This document shows positions 42,966-51,599 of a DNA stretch of 64,000 nt, in pieces. Source of the stretch: JBGYPP01 sp041838515. GTDB lineage: Bacteria > Bacillota > Clostridia > Lachnospirales > Lachnospiraceae. Under the pieces are notes generated by a model, which saw nothing but the letters and a program-made list of their open reading frames with translations, did not search any database and had not been told where the DNA came from. Position 1 is the stretch's first letter, and each line of letters opens with the position of its first letter. The DNA is taken from the NCBI GenBank assembly GCA_041838515.1, contig JBGYPP010000083.1, positions 32,805-96,804 of the forward strand. The letters are read 5' to 3'. The position numbers were made by a program, and so were the translations under genes.

Positions 42966-44543
42966 ATGGGTGTTATTCAAGTATTGGATTGTACTTTGCG
43001 TGATGGGGGATATTGCAATAAGTGGGATTTTGGCTTTGATAATATTAAAAAAATTGTTGCGGGTTTGGACAAGGCGAACATTGATATCGTTGAATGTGGC
43101 TTCTTAACGGAGAAAAAGGGAGTGGATGCCGATAAGAGCCTTTTCGATGATTTAGAGAAAGCAAATGGGATGCTGCCTGCATCCGCATTAAACTCTATGT
43201 TTGTTGTCATGGTAAACTATGGAGAATATCCCCTGGAAAAATTGCCGGTTTATAAGGGATATGGCGTGTCGGGCATTCGAGTTGCCTTTCATAAGCACGA
43301 TCGTCAGGAGGCACTAGAATATTGTAAAGGAATAGGGGATAAAGGGTATAAGGTTTTTGTTCAACCCATGGTTTCTCTGGGATATTCGGACAAAGAGTTT
43401 TTAGAAATGATAGAGTATGTCAACAATATGTCGCCCTATGCGTTTTACATAGTGGATAGTTTTGGAGAGATGAAGAGAAGGGATCTGACACGCTTATTCT
43501 CTCTTATAAAGCATAATTTACGAGATGAGATTCTGATAGGATTCCATAGTCATAACAATTTGCAGTTGGCGTATTCTAACGCTCAAGTTTTCGTTGATAT
43601 GCGAGTGGGAAGAGAGGTGATTGTAGACTCCTCTGTATATGGTATGGGCAGGGGTGCAGGTAATTTGAATACAGAATTATTTGTTGAATACCTAAATGAG
43701 AACCATGAGGGGAATTACGATGTTAAACCTATTTTTTCGATTATTGATGAAATATTGAATGAGTTTTACCAGCGGAATTATTGGGGATATTCATTATCAA
43801 ATTATCTTTCGGCATCGTATCATTCTCATCCAAATTATGCATCGTTTTTAGATGATAAGAAGATATTAACTCTGGAGGATATGCATGAAATCTTTAAAGT
43901 ATTAGACGATGAAAAGCGGGTTTCCTATGATGAGGAATATATTGAGGCTGTATTTAAAAGGTATATGCAGAAAGGGCAAGCGCAGGAAATTCATAAGGCG
44001 GAGTTACAAAGCTTTCTAAAGGGCAAATCTGTACTGTTGATTGCAGCTGGAAAGAGCGCGGTGGATGATAAAGAGGCAATTATCTCCTTGGCAAAACAGG
44101 AGAACATAGTTGTTGTTAGTGTCAATTATGAGTATAAATTCTGTCCAGTGGATTATATTTTTCTGAGCAATCAGCGAAGATATAAAGAACTCCCTTTGGA
44201 GGCTAGAAGAAAGTGTATCGCAACGTCTAATATTATGGCCGATGAGCTTTATTTACAGCCGGGATATCAGGATTTGTGGATGGAAGATGGTATAAAGGGC
44301 AATGCAGGCATCATGGCCATAAGGTTTTTTATGTCCCTGGGTGTAGAACACTTTTTCCTGGCAGGCTATGATGGATATTCTTTGGATAATCGGAATAACT
44401 TCGGAGATAGTCGGATGGAAGTGGTGATGAAAAGGGATGTTCTTGAGGAGAGTAATAGGGAAATGACCCGGGCTTTGCGAATGGCGAGCCAAAAAGTCCT
44501 CTTGGATTTTGTGTCCAATCCCAAAAATCTACAAATGCATTGA
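42966..44543 (+). CDS. DRE-TIM aldolase fused to a C-terminal MptE/GT42-like domain
   Basis: 525 residues. Residues 1-~300 are an HMGL-like aldolase: metal Asp in LDCTLRDGGY (8-15), HSHNN metal histidines (194-198), and GMGRGAGNLNTELF. Relatives cleave or form 4-hydroxy-2-keto acids with pyruvate or acetyl-CoA. From about residue 340 a second domain begins (KGKSVLLIAAGKSAVDDKEA, IVVVSVNYEYKFCPVDYIF, GNAGIMAIRFFMSLGVEHFFLAGYDGY) with the same layout as the two MptE-like proteins upstream. The fusion suggests that a sugar acid formed by the aldolase is handled by the second domain. RBS TTAGGAGG. Confidence 0.78.
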   Translation: MGVIQVLDCTLRDGGYCNKWDFGFDNIKKIVAGLDKANIDIVECGFLTEKKGVDADKSLFDDLEKANGMLPASALNSMFVVMVNYGEYPLEKLPVYKGYGVSGIRVAFHKHDRQEALEYCKGIGDKGYKVFVQPMVSLGYSDKEFLEMIEYVNNMSPYAFYIVDSFGEMKRRDLTRLFSLIKHNLRDEILIGFHSHNNLQLAYSNAQVFVDMRVGREVIVDSSVYGMGRGAGNLNTELFVEYLNENHEGNYDVKPIFSIIDEILNEFYQRNYWGYSLSNYLSASYHSHPNYASFLDDKKILTLEDMHEIFKVLDDEKRVSYDEEYIEAVFKRYMQKGQAQEIHKAELQSFLKGKSVLLIAAGKSAVDDKEAIISLAKQENIVVVSVNYEYKFCPVDYIFLSNQRRYKELPLEARRKCIATSNIMADELYLQPGYQDLWMEDGIKGNAGIMAIRFFMSLGVEHFFLAGYDGYSLDNRNNFGDSRMEVVMKRDVLEESNREMTRALRMASQKVLLDFVSNPKNLQMH

Positions 44544-44568
44544 ATATTAGAAAGACGAGGATGGCTAG

Positions 44569-45606
44569 ATGAAATCTAGTAAAAAGATCGTTACATTTGG
44601 AGAGTTATTGTTGCGTTTGGCTTCTCCGGGATATACGAGGTTGTTTCAAACTGGGGAGTTTGAAGCATCGTTTTGCGGAGGGGAAGCCAATGTGGCAGTA
44701 TCCCTGGCATTATTCGGACAAAATGTCAGTTTTGTGTCTAAGTTGCCAGACAACGACGTGGGAGTTTCGGCAGTACAGACATTGCGAAGCTTTGGGGTGG
44801 ATGTTACGAAGATAAGTTTTGGAGAGGGGCGGATGGGCTTATATTACCTGGAGAAAGGGGCCTCCCAAAGACCTTCAAAAGTGATTTATGATCGTCAATT
44901 TTCTGCTATGGCTTTGGCGAAACCAGCGGATTTTCATTGGGATGCGATTTTTTCTGATTGTGATTGGTTTCATTGGACAGGCATTACGCCGGCCTTGTCG
45001 GAAGATTTGGCCTTAATCTGTCTTGATGCTTGTCAGGCGGCCAAAAAGCGGGGGATACCCATTTCTTGTGATCTGAATTACCGATCAAAATTGTGGGATA
45101 GAAAAACAGCGCAAAGTGTAATGTTAAAATTGATGCCCTATGTGGATGTCTGCATTGGCAATGAAGAAGATGCCGAAGTGATGTTGGGCATACCTGTTCC
45201 GGAGGTGGATGTAGACAGGGGGATTATTTCTGAAGAGGGGCTAAAACGTGTCGCAGAGGAGATAGGAAAAAGGTTTGGATGTGGCAGAGTGGCTTTCTCG
45301 TTGCGTAGGAGTTATTCGGCAAGCCGCAATGGATGGCAAGGGATGTTATATGATTGTGCAACTGGTCATGTATATCTATCGGATGCGTATGACATACAGA
45401 TTGTAGATAGAGTGGGGGGAGGGGATAGTTTTTCCGCTGGTTTGATTTATGGTTTAATATGCAAAAAGGATTTGCAGGCTGTGCTGGATTTCGCAGTGGC
45501 GGCAAGTTGTCTGAAACACACTATTGAAGGTGATTTCAACAGAACTTCCGTTCGGGATGTGGAATTGTTGTTACATACCAGAGGGAGTGGTAGGGTGTTA
45601 AGATAA
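44569..45606 (+). CDS. PfkB-family sugar kinase, 2-keto-3-deoxygluconate-kinase-like
   Basis: 345 residues. KIVTFGELLLRLASPGYTRLFQ, FEASFCGGEANVAVSLALFG, SKLPDNDVG and the catalytic signature VDRVGGGDSFSAGLIYGL (Asp as base) place it with KDG kinases. Phosphorylates a hydroxyl of a keto-deoxy sugar acid with ATP. In a glycan island next to an aldolase and CMP-ulosonate synthetase-like genes it may recycle or shape the ulosonic acid instead of serving catabolism. Last gene of the glycan group. Confidence 0.87.
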   Translation: MKSSKKIVTFGELLLRLASPGYTRLFQTGEFEASFCGGEANVAVSLALFGQNVSFVSKLPDNDVGVSAVQTLRSFGVDVTKISFGEGRMGLYYLEKGASQRPSKVIYDRQFSAMALAKPADFHWDAIFSDCDWFHWTGITPALSEDLALICLDACQAAKKRGIPISCDLNYRSKLWDRKTAQSVMLKLMPYVDVCIGNEEDAEVMLGIPVPEVDVDRGIISEEGLKRVAEEIGKRFGCGRVAFSLRRSYSASRNGWQGMLYDCATGHVYLSDAYDIQIVDRVGGGDSFSAGLIYGLICKKDLQAVLDFAVAASCLKHTIEGDFNRTSVRDVELLLHTRGSGRVLR

Positions 45607-45714
45607 GAAGTGTGGAGGAGCGGGGAAAACTATCTGCTCGAATTCCTCCGTGGTTGGCTTAATAAACAAGGAGATTTTTCTAACGACTTTATGAGAGATA
45701 TTCTCAATAATTGC

Positions 45715-45743
45715 TTGAATAATTCTTAATATACACATATAAT
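45715..45743 (+). promoter_or_regulatory. Promoter of the RloAB-like pair
   Basis: TTGAAT (45715-45720), 17-base spacer, TATAAT (45738-45743), 27 bases before the start codon. Confidence 0.75.
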
Positions 45744-45770
45744 ACTCTTATGCCAGGATGGAGGTATTAT

Positions 45771-47072
45771 ATGCTGCTGCGGTTTAAGGTTGAAAATTAC
45801 AGATCTATCAGAGATGAAGCAGTCCTAGATTTTGAAGCTGCCGGCTTCGCCGATCAAAAGGAGTGCCTTCTTCTATATAAGACAAAGCGTTATCTGCCAG
45901 TGATTTCCATCCATGGAAAAAATGGCGGTGGGAAGAGCAATGTCATTAGAGCAATGTGGCTTGCCGCAACTTTTATCAAGAATGCGCAGAGGACCCAGAC
46001 AGAAGATGCCGAGATTCCGGTAAGGCCCTTTGCACTCAACAATTATTCTCAGAATACGCCTACAACTTTCTGTTTTGAGTATGTGGATGATGGGATATGG
46101 TATGAATATGGGTTTTCGGCGACAAGAAGAGAGATAATCAAAGAGCATTTGTATTGGGCGCCAAAGGGGCAGAAATCTGTTGTTTTTGAGCGGAAATACC
46201 AGATTTTTTCCTTTCCAACAAATGGGGAGAAAAAGCATAAGGAAATGTTGAGCAAGGCGGTTGCGGCAAATCAACTTTTCCTTTCCATTGCATCCACCAT
46301 GAACTATATGCCGGTAAATAAGGCTATGCACTGGTTCCGGACGAAGATTTTCTTTTCTAGGGATTATGCCGATTTGGGGAATAATTTGCTTGAATATGGC
46401 CATGACCCTAGGATGATACAGTCCATCATTCAGATCGCAAAAACTGCAGATCTGGGCATAATCGATATGCAATTTGAAATGGATCACTTTGTTTTCCGGA
46501 GTTTAGAAGATTTGCCTGATTCCCTTTCCCATGAAGAACGCTCGCAGATAGAGTTGGCTTTGCATCGGTTTAAGGAAAATCTGTCTGCCGAATTTGATGA
46601 GGCGAGTGCAGAATTTCAGTTTGGCAAGCTAAGGGCAACATCTTTTCATATGGGATTGGATGGGGAAGGAAAGGCCGGAGAATATCCCTTGGGTCTGATG
46701 GATGAGTCGGATGGCACCATCAGGCTGATGGCCAGGGCGGCGGCGATGGAGTCGGCTTTGAGTAATGGCGGTGTTTTTGTAGTGGATGAGATAGAGAATC
46801 GTTTGCATCCAAAGCTGGTGGAGTATATCATTCAGAGGTTTCAAAATAAGAACAGAACAAATGCGCAGCTTGTTTTTACTAGCCATAGTGTGGAGATTTT
46901 GCATAGTGAACTGCTGAGAAGAGATCAATATTATCTTGTGGATAAGGATGTTAAAAGCGGTGCGACAGAGCTGTATTCTATCTCTGATTTCTCTGTCAGA
47001 AATGACGAGAAAATTGGAAAGGCATATCTCCAGGGAAAGTATGGAGCCGTCCCCTTTATCATGGAGGAGTAG
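45771..47072 (+). CDS. RloA/AbiLi-like AAA ATPase
   Basis: 433 residues. MLLRFKVENYRSIRDEAVLDF is the SMC/RecF-like opening, followed by Walker A GKNGGGKSNVI (about residue 50), and the C-terminal LMDESDGTIRLM, FVVDEIENRLHPKLVEYI (Walker B) and LVFTSHSVEIL. This is the ATPase AAA15/OLD-like group. Together with the RloB-like gene that follows it matches the RloA-RloB pair, also called AbiL, a two-gene phage-resistance system. ATG 45771 follows GGAGG; a short upstream extension to 45750 is rejected. Confidence 0.87.
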   Translation: MLLRFKVENYRSIRDEAVLDFEAAGFADQKECLLLYKTKRYLPVISIHGKNGGGKSNVIRAMWLAATFIKNAQRTQTEDAEIPVRPFALNNYSQNTPTTFCFEYVDDGIWYEYGFSATRREIIKEHLYWAPKGQKSVVFERKYQIFSFPTNGEKKHKEMLSKAVAANQLFLSIASTMNYMPVNKAMHWFRTKIFFSRDYADLGNNLLEYGHDPRMIQSIIQIAKTADLGIIDMQFEMDHFVFRSLEDLPDSLSHEERSQIELALHRFKENLSAEFDEASAEFQFGKLRATSFHMGLDGEGKAGEYPLGLMDESDGTIRLMARAAAMESALSNGGVFVVDEIENRLHPKLVEYIIQRFQNKNRTNAQLVFTSHSVEILHSELLRRDQYYLVDKDVKSGATELYSISDFSVRNDEKIGKAYLQGKYGAVPFIMEE

Positions 47073-47075
47073 AAT

Positions 47076-47729
47076 TTGGCTAGGAAAAGTAAAGAAAGGA
47101 GCCGGAAACCTTATATTATTGTTTTTTGGGAAGGTGAAAGTGAAGCACAGTACATGAAATTCATGCGGAGTGAGTTTCGTGAGAAGGTGAATCTTGTCAT
47201 CCATCCTGTAAAAGGTGTGTTTCACACATTGAAAAAAGCTTTCAGCCTAAGGGGAAAATACAGTGACGAGATATTGGATGTGGATGAAATATGGCTGGTA
47301 TTTGACACCGAGCAAGAATTGCATCCCCAATGGGAGGATAATTGGGGAATCGTAAAATCAATCAAAAAGAAATGCAAAAATTCTAAGGTGAGGCTATTGA
47401 TGACCAAAGGATGTATAGAGTATTTCTTCTTGTTGCACTATGAAAAGATGGCCCCTATGATTTCTTGCAGGGCTGATAAGGAGGAGCTGGTATTAAAATT
47501 GGCTGGGGAAAAATATTGTCCAGGATATAAAAAAGGTGATAAAAAGGCGATCTCATTGATTGCCAGACGGTATGAGCAAGGTATTTCTGAGGGAACATGG
47601 TGTCTTCAGAGATTAGAGGATGAATTGACAAAAGCCAGAGATGAAGATGATAAATATCAAATACTGTATTTTTCGGATAGCACATTTACCAACGTGCATG
47701 AGGCGATTGCGTATTTGAGAGATTTGTAG
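47076..47729 (+). CDS. RloB/AbiLii-like protein
   Basis: 217 residues. The RloB family opens with RKPYIIVFWEGESEAQYMKFM and continues with VDEIWLVFDTEQE, KVRLLMTKGCIEYFFLLHYE and LARRYEQG-like IARRYEQGISEG. RloB is thought to be the toxin or nuclease-like (TOPRIM-related) effector of the pair. TTG start, eight bases after GGAGG, three bases after the upstream stop. Confidence 0.85.
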   Translation: MARKSKERSRKPYIIVFWEGESEAQYMKFMRSEFREKVNLVIHPVKGVFHTLKKAFSLRGKYSDEILDVDEIWLVFDTEQELHPQWEDNWGIVKSIKKKCKNSKVRLLMTKGCIEYFFLLHYEKMAPMISCRADKEELVLKLAGEKYCPGYKKGDKKAISLIARRYEQGISEGTWCLQRLEDELTKARDEDDKYQILYFSDSTFTNVHEAIAYLRDL

Positions 47730-47753
47730 TCAGTAAGGGCCGGGACGATCCTC

Positions 47754-47786
47754 TGACACCCCCCCGCCCCCCCTTGACACCCCCCC
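47754..47786. repeat. Poly-C tracts with direct repeat TGACACCCCCC
   Basis: TGACACCCCCCC occurs at 47754-47765 and again at 47775-47786, with another C7 run between them. The second copy forms the -35 region and start of the spacer of the tRNA-Leu promoter. Confidence 0.8.
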
Positions 47787-47802
47787 TACCTGGCGCTATA
47801 AT
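47774..47802 (+). promoter_or_regulatory. Promoter of tRNA-Leu
   Basis: Perfect consensus: TTGACA (47774-47779), 17-base spacer starting with seven Cs, TATAAT (47797-47802), about 30 bases before the mature tRNA. Confidence 0.92.
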
Positions 47803-47840
47803 ACTTGCTGTGCCACATATCCGGTAGGGTAGTGTGCCAT

Positions 47841-47925
47841 GCGGAAGTGTCGGAACTGGCAGACGAGCAAGACTAAGGATCTTGTAAGCATTGCGCTTGT
47901 GTGGGTTCGATTCCCATCTTCCGCA
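47841..47925 (+). tRNA. tRNA-Leu (anticodon AAG)
   Basis: 85-base class II tRNA. Acceptor GCGGAAG/CTTCCGC, anticodon stem CAAGA/TCTTG with loop CTAAGGA (anticodon AAG), long variable arm, T loop GGGTTCGATTCCC, discriminator A, CCA not encoded. An A34 anticodon, presumably deaminated to inosine. Lies where the AT-rich island ends. Confidence 0.95.
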
Positions 47926-48025
47926 TTTAGGACTTCAAGGCTCATGGATATGGGTTTTGGAGTCTTTTTTGCTTTTGCAAAATGCCGGCGGAGGGCCGGC
48001 CCAAGGGGAAAGGAGGCCTATGGGC

Positions 48026-49345
48026 ATGGGGCGCTTATGGCGGGGCCGTCGGGAGAGGCGGCCGGGCATATGGTACAAGCTGGATCTCTCGGCCATAGTC
48101 TATCCCACATTGGAGCGGCGGGATTATTCCTCTGTATACAGGCTGTCCATACATCTGTGGCAGGACATAGATCCCGCCCTGCTGCAGCAGGCGCTGGACA
48201 AGACCCTGCCCCGTTTTCCCACTTATAAATCCGCCCTGCGCAGGGGGCTGTTCTGGCGATATCTGGAGCCTAACCACAGGCCGGGCCCCTTTGTGGAGCC
48301 GGATGTGAAAAATCCCTGTCAGCCCATGCCCCTGGGGGGGCGGGGCCGGTATCTGCTGCGGGTGTATTATTACGGTTCCACCATATCCCTGGAGGCCCAT
48401 CATTGTCTGGGGGATGGCTCTGGGGGCATGGCTCTTCTGCAAACCCTGGCGGCGGCTTATCTAGGCCTTTTGGGACACAGCATACGACCCGGGGGCTTTG
48501 TCAAATCCCTGGAGGAGCAGCCCCAGGAGGAGGAGTGGGAGGATGCCTATATGCGCTATGCCAGCGCCAGCGTTTGTCCTCCCCGGCCCCAGCAGCGCAC
48601 CTACAGGCTCAGAGGCACCAAGGAGAGCTTCTACACGTTGAACATACTGCAAGGCTCCATGTCCCTGGCGCAGGTCAAGGCCAAGGCCGGGGAATGGGGG
48701 GTGACGGTGACGGAGTATCTCAACGCTGTGCTGCTCTATGCGCTGGCGGAGGTGCAAAGGGCCGAGGGAGGCCGGCGCATACTGCCCCTGCGCATAGCCA
48801 TGCCTGTGAATCTTCGGCGTTTCTTTCCCAGCCGGACCCTGCGAAATTTTATCACTATGGTCTATCCGGGCATAGACCCCCGTTTGGGAGAATATGACTT
48901 TGGTCAGATTTGCCGGCATGTGCGAAATGATATGCGTTACCATATCAATGCCCATATGCTGCGGGGGGATATCACCACCAATGCCGCTGTCCAGAGGCAT
49001 CCGCTGATACGCATAGTTCCTCTGTTTGTCAAGGATGTGGTGGTGCGTTCCTTTTATGCCGCCGTGCAGGATGGCAATTCCACGGTGGGTTTGACCAATA
49101 TGGGGGCCATCTCTGTGCCGGAGGATATGGAGCCGCTGGTGCGGGGTTTTGACATCTATATGGGCCAGCCCTTTTCCAGCCGGACCAACTGTGCTATTGT
49201 CAGTTATAAAGATACATTGACTATCAATTTTGCCAGCAGCATAGTGGAGGCGGATGTGGAGAGGCATTTCTTCCGTTTCCTGGTGGGGCAGGGCTTACAT
49301 GTGCATATAGAGAGCAATAGGAAACAAGGGGATGAATCCGTTTGA
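48026..49345 (+). CDS. Alcohol-acetyltransferase/condensation-domain-like acyltransferase
   Basis: 439 residues. An EAHHCLGDGSGG motif (about residue 125) matches the HHxxxDG active site of the condensation/CoA-dependent acyltransferase superfamily; the C-terminal NMGAI, FDIYMGQPFSSRTNCAIVSY and TINFASSIVE fit the acetyltransferase-like members. The acyl acceptor is unknown. The ATG at 48026 lies nine bases after AGGAGG; the ATG at 48020 is too close. It overlaps priA by 14 bases. Confidence 0.75.
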   Translation: MGRLWRGRRERRPGIWYKLDLSAIVYPTLERRDYSSVYRLSIHLWQDIDPALLQQALDKTLPRFPTYKSALRRGLFWRYLEPNHRPGPFVEPDVKNPCQPMPLGGRGRYLLRVYYYGSTISLEAHHCLGDGSGGMALLQTLAAAYLGLLGHSIRPGGFVKSLEEQPQEEEWEDAYMRYASASVCPPRPQQRTYRLRGTKESFYTLNILQGSMSLAQVKAKAGEWGVTVTEYLNAVLLYALAEVQRAEGGRRILPLRIAMPVNLRRFFPSRTLRNFITMVYPGIDPRLGEYDFGQICRHVRNDMRYHINAHMLRGDITTNAAVQRHPLIRIVPLFVKDVVVRSFYAAVQDGNSTVGLTNMGAISVPEDMEPLVRGFDIYMGQPFSSRTNCAIVSYKDTLTINFASSIVEADVERHFFRFLVGQGLHVHIESNRKQGDESV

Positions 49346-51587
49346 AGGAGGGGAAAAACTGCATAAGGAGCAGCCGGCTTATGCGGACGTGGCGCTGGAC
49401 ATAGGCGGAGGCTTGGACAAGAGTTTCCAATATGCCATCCCCTCCCATCTGGCGGGCAAGCTCAGCCTGGGAGCCAAGGTGGCCGTACCCTTTGGCCGGG
49501 GGGGAGGCCTGCGGGAGGCGTATGTGGTAGGATTTTCCCATAGTCCCAAGGTGGAGGCGGCAAAGATCAAGGCCATAGCCGGGCGGCCCAAGGGGCATAT
49601 GGATGCCCAGGAGTCCACTCTGGCATTGGCGGCTTGGATGCAAAGGCGATATGGAGCCAGCCTGTCTGCCGCGCTCAAGGCGGTTATGCCGGTGAAAAAG
49701 GCGCCCCCGCCCCCAAAGCCCCAATGGATAGAGGCCTTGGGGGATGGGGAGGCGCTGCTGGCCCGTCTGGGAGAGGCCGTGCGCAGGAAGCATATGGCCA
49801 AGGCCCGGCTTCTGGAGGCGCTGCTCTCCTCCGGCCGCCTGCCCTATGCCATGGCCGGGGAGCTGGGCGTGGGCCGCAGTACGCTGACGGCATTGCAGGA
49901 GGAGGGAGCCATAGCCCTGCGGCGGGAGGAGGATGTGCTGCCGGATCTGGCCGCCCTGCCGGCGGCGCCGGACCTCAATCCGGGCCAGGCTGCGGCTGCC
50001 CAAAGGGTGCTGAGGGATATGGCCGGGGGGGAGGCGGGCATATACCTGCTCTACGGCGTGACCGGCTCCGGAAAAACACGGGTATACCTGCATCTGGCCA
50101 GGGAGGTGGCGGCGCGGGGGCAGGGGGTGATAGTGCTGATCCCGGAGATATCCCTGAGCCGCCAGACTTTGCTGCAGTTTTATCAGATTTTTGGGCCACG
50201 TGTGGGCATTATGCACTCCGGCCTTTCCCAGGGGGAGAAGAGCCGCCTGGCCCAGGGGGTGCTGGAGGGACGCTTACAGGTGGTCATAGGGCCTAGATCC
50301 GCTCTGTTTTCCCCTTTTCCCAGGCTGGGCCTTATCGTGATAGACGAGGAGCATGAGGGCAGTTACAAAAGCGAATCCATGCCCAAGTACCATGCCAGGG
50401 AGGTGGCGGGATACCTGGCGAAGCGCCATGGAGCGGCCCTGGTGCTGGGCAGTGCAACTCCTTCCATGGAATCCTACTGCGCAGCCGCCTCGGGGCGCTA
50501 TGCGTTGCTGTCCCTGGAGGGCAGGGCCACTGGCCAGGCTCTGGCCAGGACCTATGTGGCGGATATGCGCAGGGAGCTGGCCCGGGGCAATGCCGGCCCC
50601 CTGTCTGAGATTTTGCAGGAAAAATTGCGGCAGCGGCTGGAGAGGGGGGAGCAGAGCATGCTCTTTCTCAATCGCAGGGGCTACAGCAGCCATATCTGCT
50701 GCCGCAGCTGCGGCCATGTGGTCAAATGCCCCCACTGCGATGTGGGACTGATCCGGCATAAAGACGGCAGCCTGCGCTGCCATTACTGCGGTTATGGCCG
50801 GCCTGGCCTGTCTGCCTGCCCCCAGTGCGGATCTGTCCATATCAAAGGCGTATGGGCGGGAACCCAGCAGGTGGAGGAATGGCTCTCCTCCTGGTTTCCC
50901 GGCGCCAGAATACTGCGTATGGATGGGGATACAACCCGCCGCAAAGGGGAGATGGAGCAGATACTGGAGACTTTTGGGCGGCGGGATGCGGATATACTGT
51001 TGGGTACCCAGATGATAGTCAAGGGCCATGATTTTCCCGGGGTCAGCCTGGTGGGCATTTTGGCTGCAGACCTTTCTCTGGCGGGTGGGGATTACCGGGG
51101 GGCAGAGCGCACCTTCCAGCTGGTGGCCCAGGCCGCAGGACGGGCCGGGCGGGGGGATCTGGCCGGAGAGGTGGTTATACAGACCTATCAGCCTGGGCAT
51201 TATGCCATACAGGCTGCTGCTGCCCAGGATTATGCCACATTTTACAAACAAGAGTTCGATTACCGCCGGGCTTTGGGGTATCCCCCGGCGGCCTCCATGC
51301 TGGCGGTGCAAATCTTTGCCCATGAGGCGGAGGCGGGGATGGCCCTGGCCAAGGAGGAGGCGCAGGCGGCCGGAGCCTGGCTGGCCGGCTCCGGGGAAGC
51401 CTGGCAGCTGCTGGGGCCGGCTCCGGCCATGCATGAGCGCATACAGGATATTTTTCGATTTGTTTTCTATGTAAAAAGCCCCAAATATGGTACACTGATA
51501 GGCGTAAAGGATATTTTGGAGGGGCGTTTTGCAAGCACGGCGGACTTGTGGACGCAGTTTGATTTCAACCCCCTAGGCGGGTTTTAG
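49332..51587 (+). CDS. priA: Primosomal replication protein PriA
   Basis: 751 residues. 3'-5' helicase that restarts stalled forks. The N-terminal DNA-binding part (ADVALDIGGGLDKSFQYAIP) is followed by Walker A GVTGSGKT (242-249), DEEH (338-341) and eight zinc-binding cysteines (CCRSCGHVVKCPHC, RCHYCGYG, ACPQCGS); GTQMIVKGHDFPGV and QAAGRAGRG are helicase motifs. The start at 49332 gives a short N-terminal extension; a CTG at 49362 with a stronger GGAGGGG is possible but unusual. Confidence 0.96.
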   Translation: MNPFEGGEKLHKEQPAYADVALDIGGGLDKSFQYAIPSHLAGKLSLGAKVAVPFGRGGGLREAYVVGFSHSPKVEAAKIKAIAGRPKGHMDAQESTLALAAWMQRRYGASLSAALKAVMPVKKAPPPPKPQWIEALGDGEALLARLGEAVRRKHMAKARLLEALLSSGRLPYAMAGELGVGRSTLTALQEEGAIALRREEDVLPDLAALPAAPDLNPGQAAAAQRVLRDMAGGEAGIYLLYGVTGSGKTRVYLHLAREVAARGQGVIVLIPEISLSRQTLLQFYQIFGPRVGIMHSGLSQGEKSRLAQGVLEGRLQVVIGPRSALFSPFPRLGLIVIDEEHEGSYKSESMPKYHAREVAGYLAKRHGAALVLGSATPSMESYCAAASGRYALLSLEGRATGQALARTYVADMRRELARGNAGPLSEILQEKLRQRLERGEQSMLFLNRRGYSSHICCRSCGHVVKCPHCDVGLIRHKDGSLRCHYCGYGRPGLSACPQCGSVHIKGVWAGTQQVEEWLSSWFPGARILRMDGDTTRRKGEMEQILETFGRRDADILLGTQMIVKGHDFPGVSLVGILAADLSLAGGDYRGAERTFQLVAQAAGRAGRGDLAGEVVIQTYQPGHYAIQAAAAQDYATFYKQEFDYRRALGYPPAASMLAVQIFAHEAEAGMALAKEEAQAAGAWLAGSGEAWQLLGPAPAMHERIQDIFRFVFYVKSPKYGTLIGVKDILEGRFASTADLWTQFDFNPLGGF

Positions 51588-51599
51588 AAAGGATATGCT

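Noticed and set aside
28847..47830. Prophage or integrative element
   Set aside because: No integrase, structural phage gene, transfer gene or attachment repeat was found.
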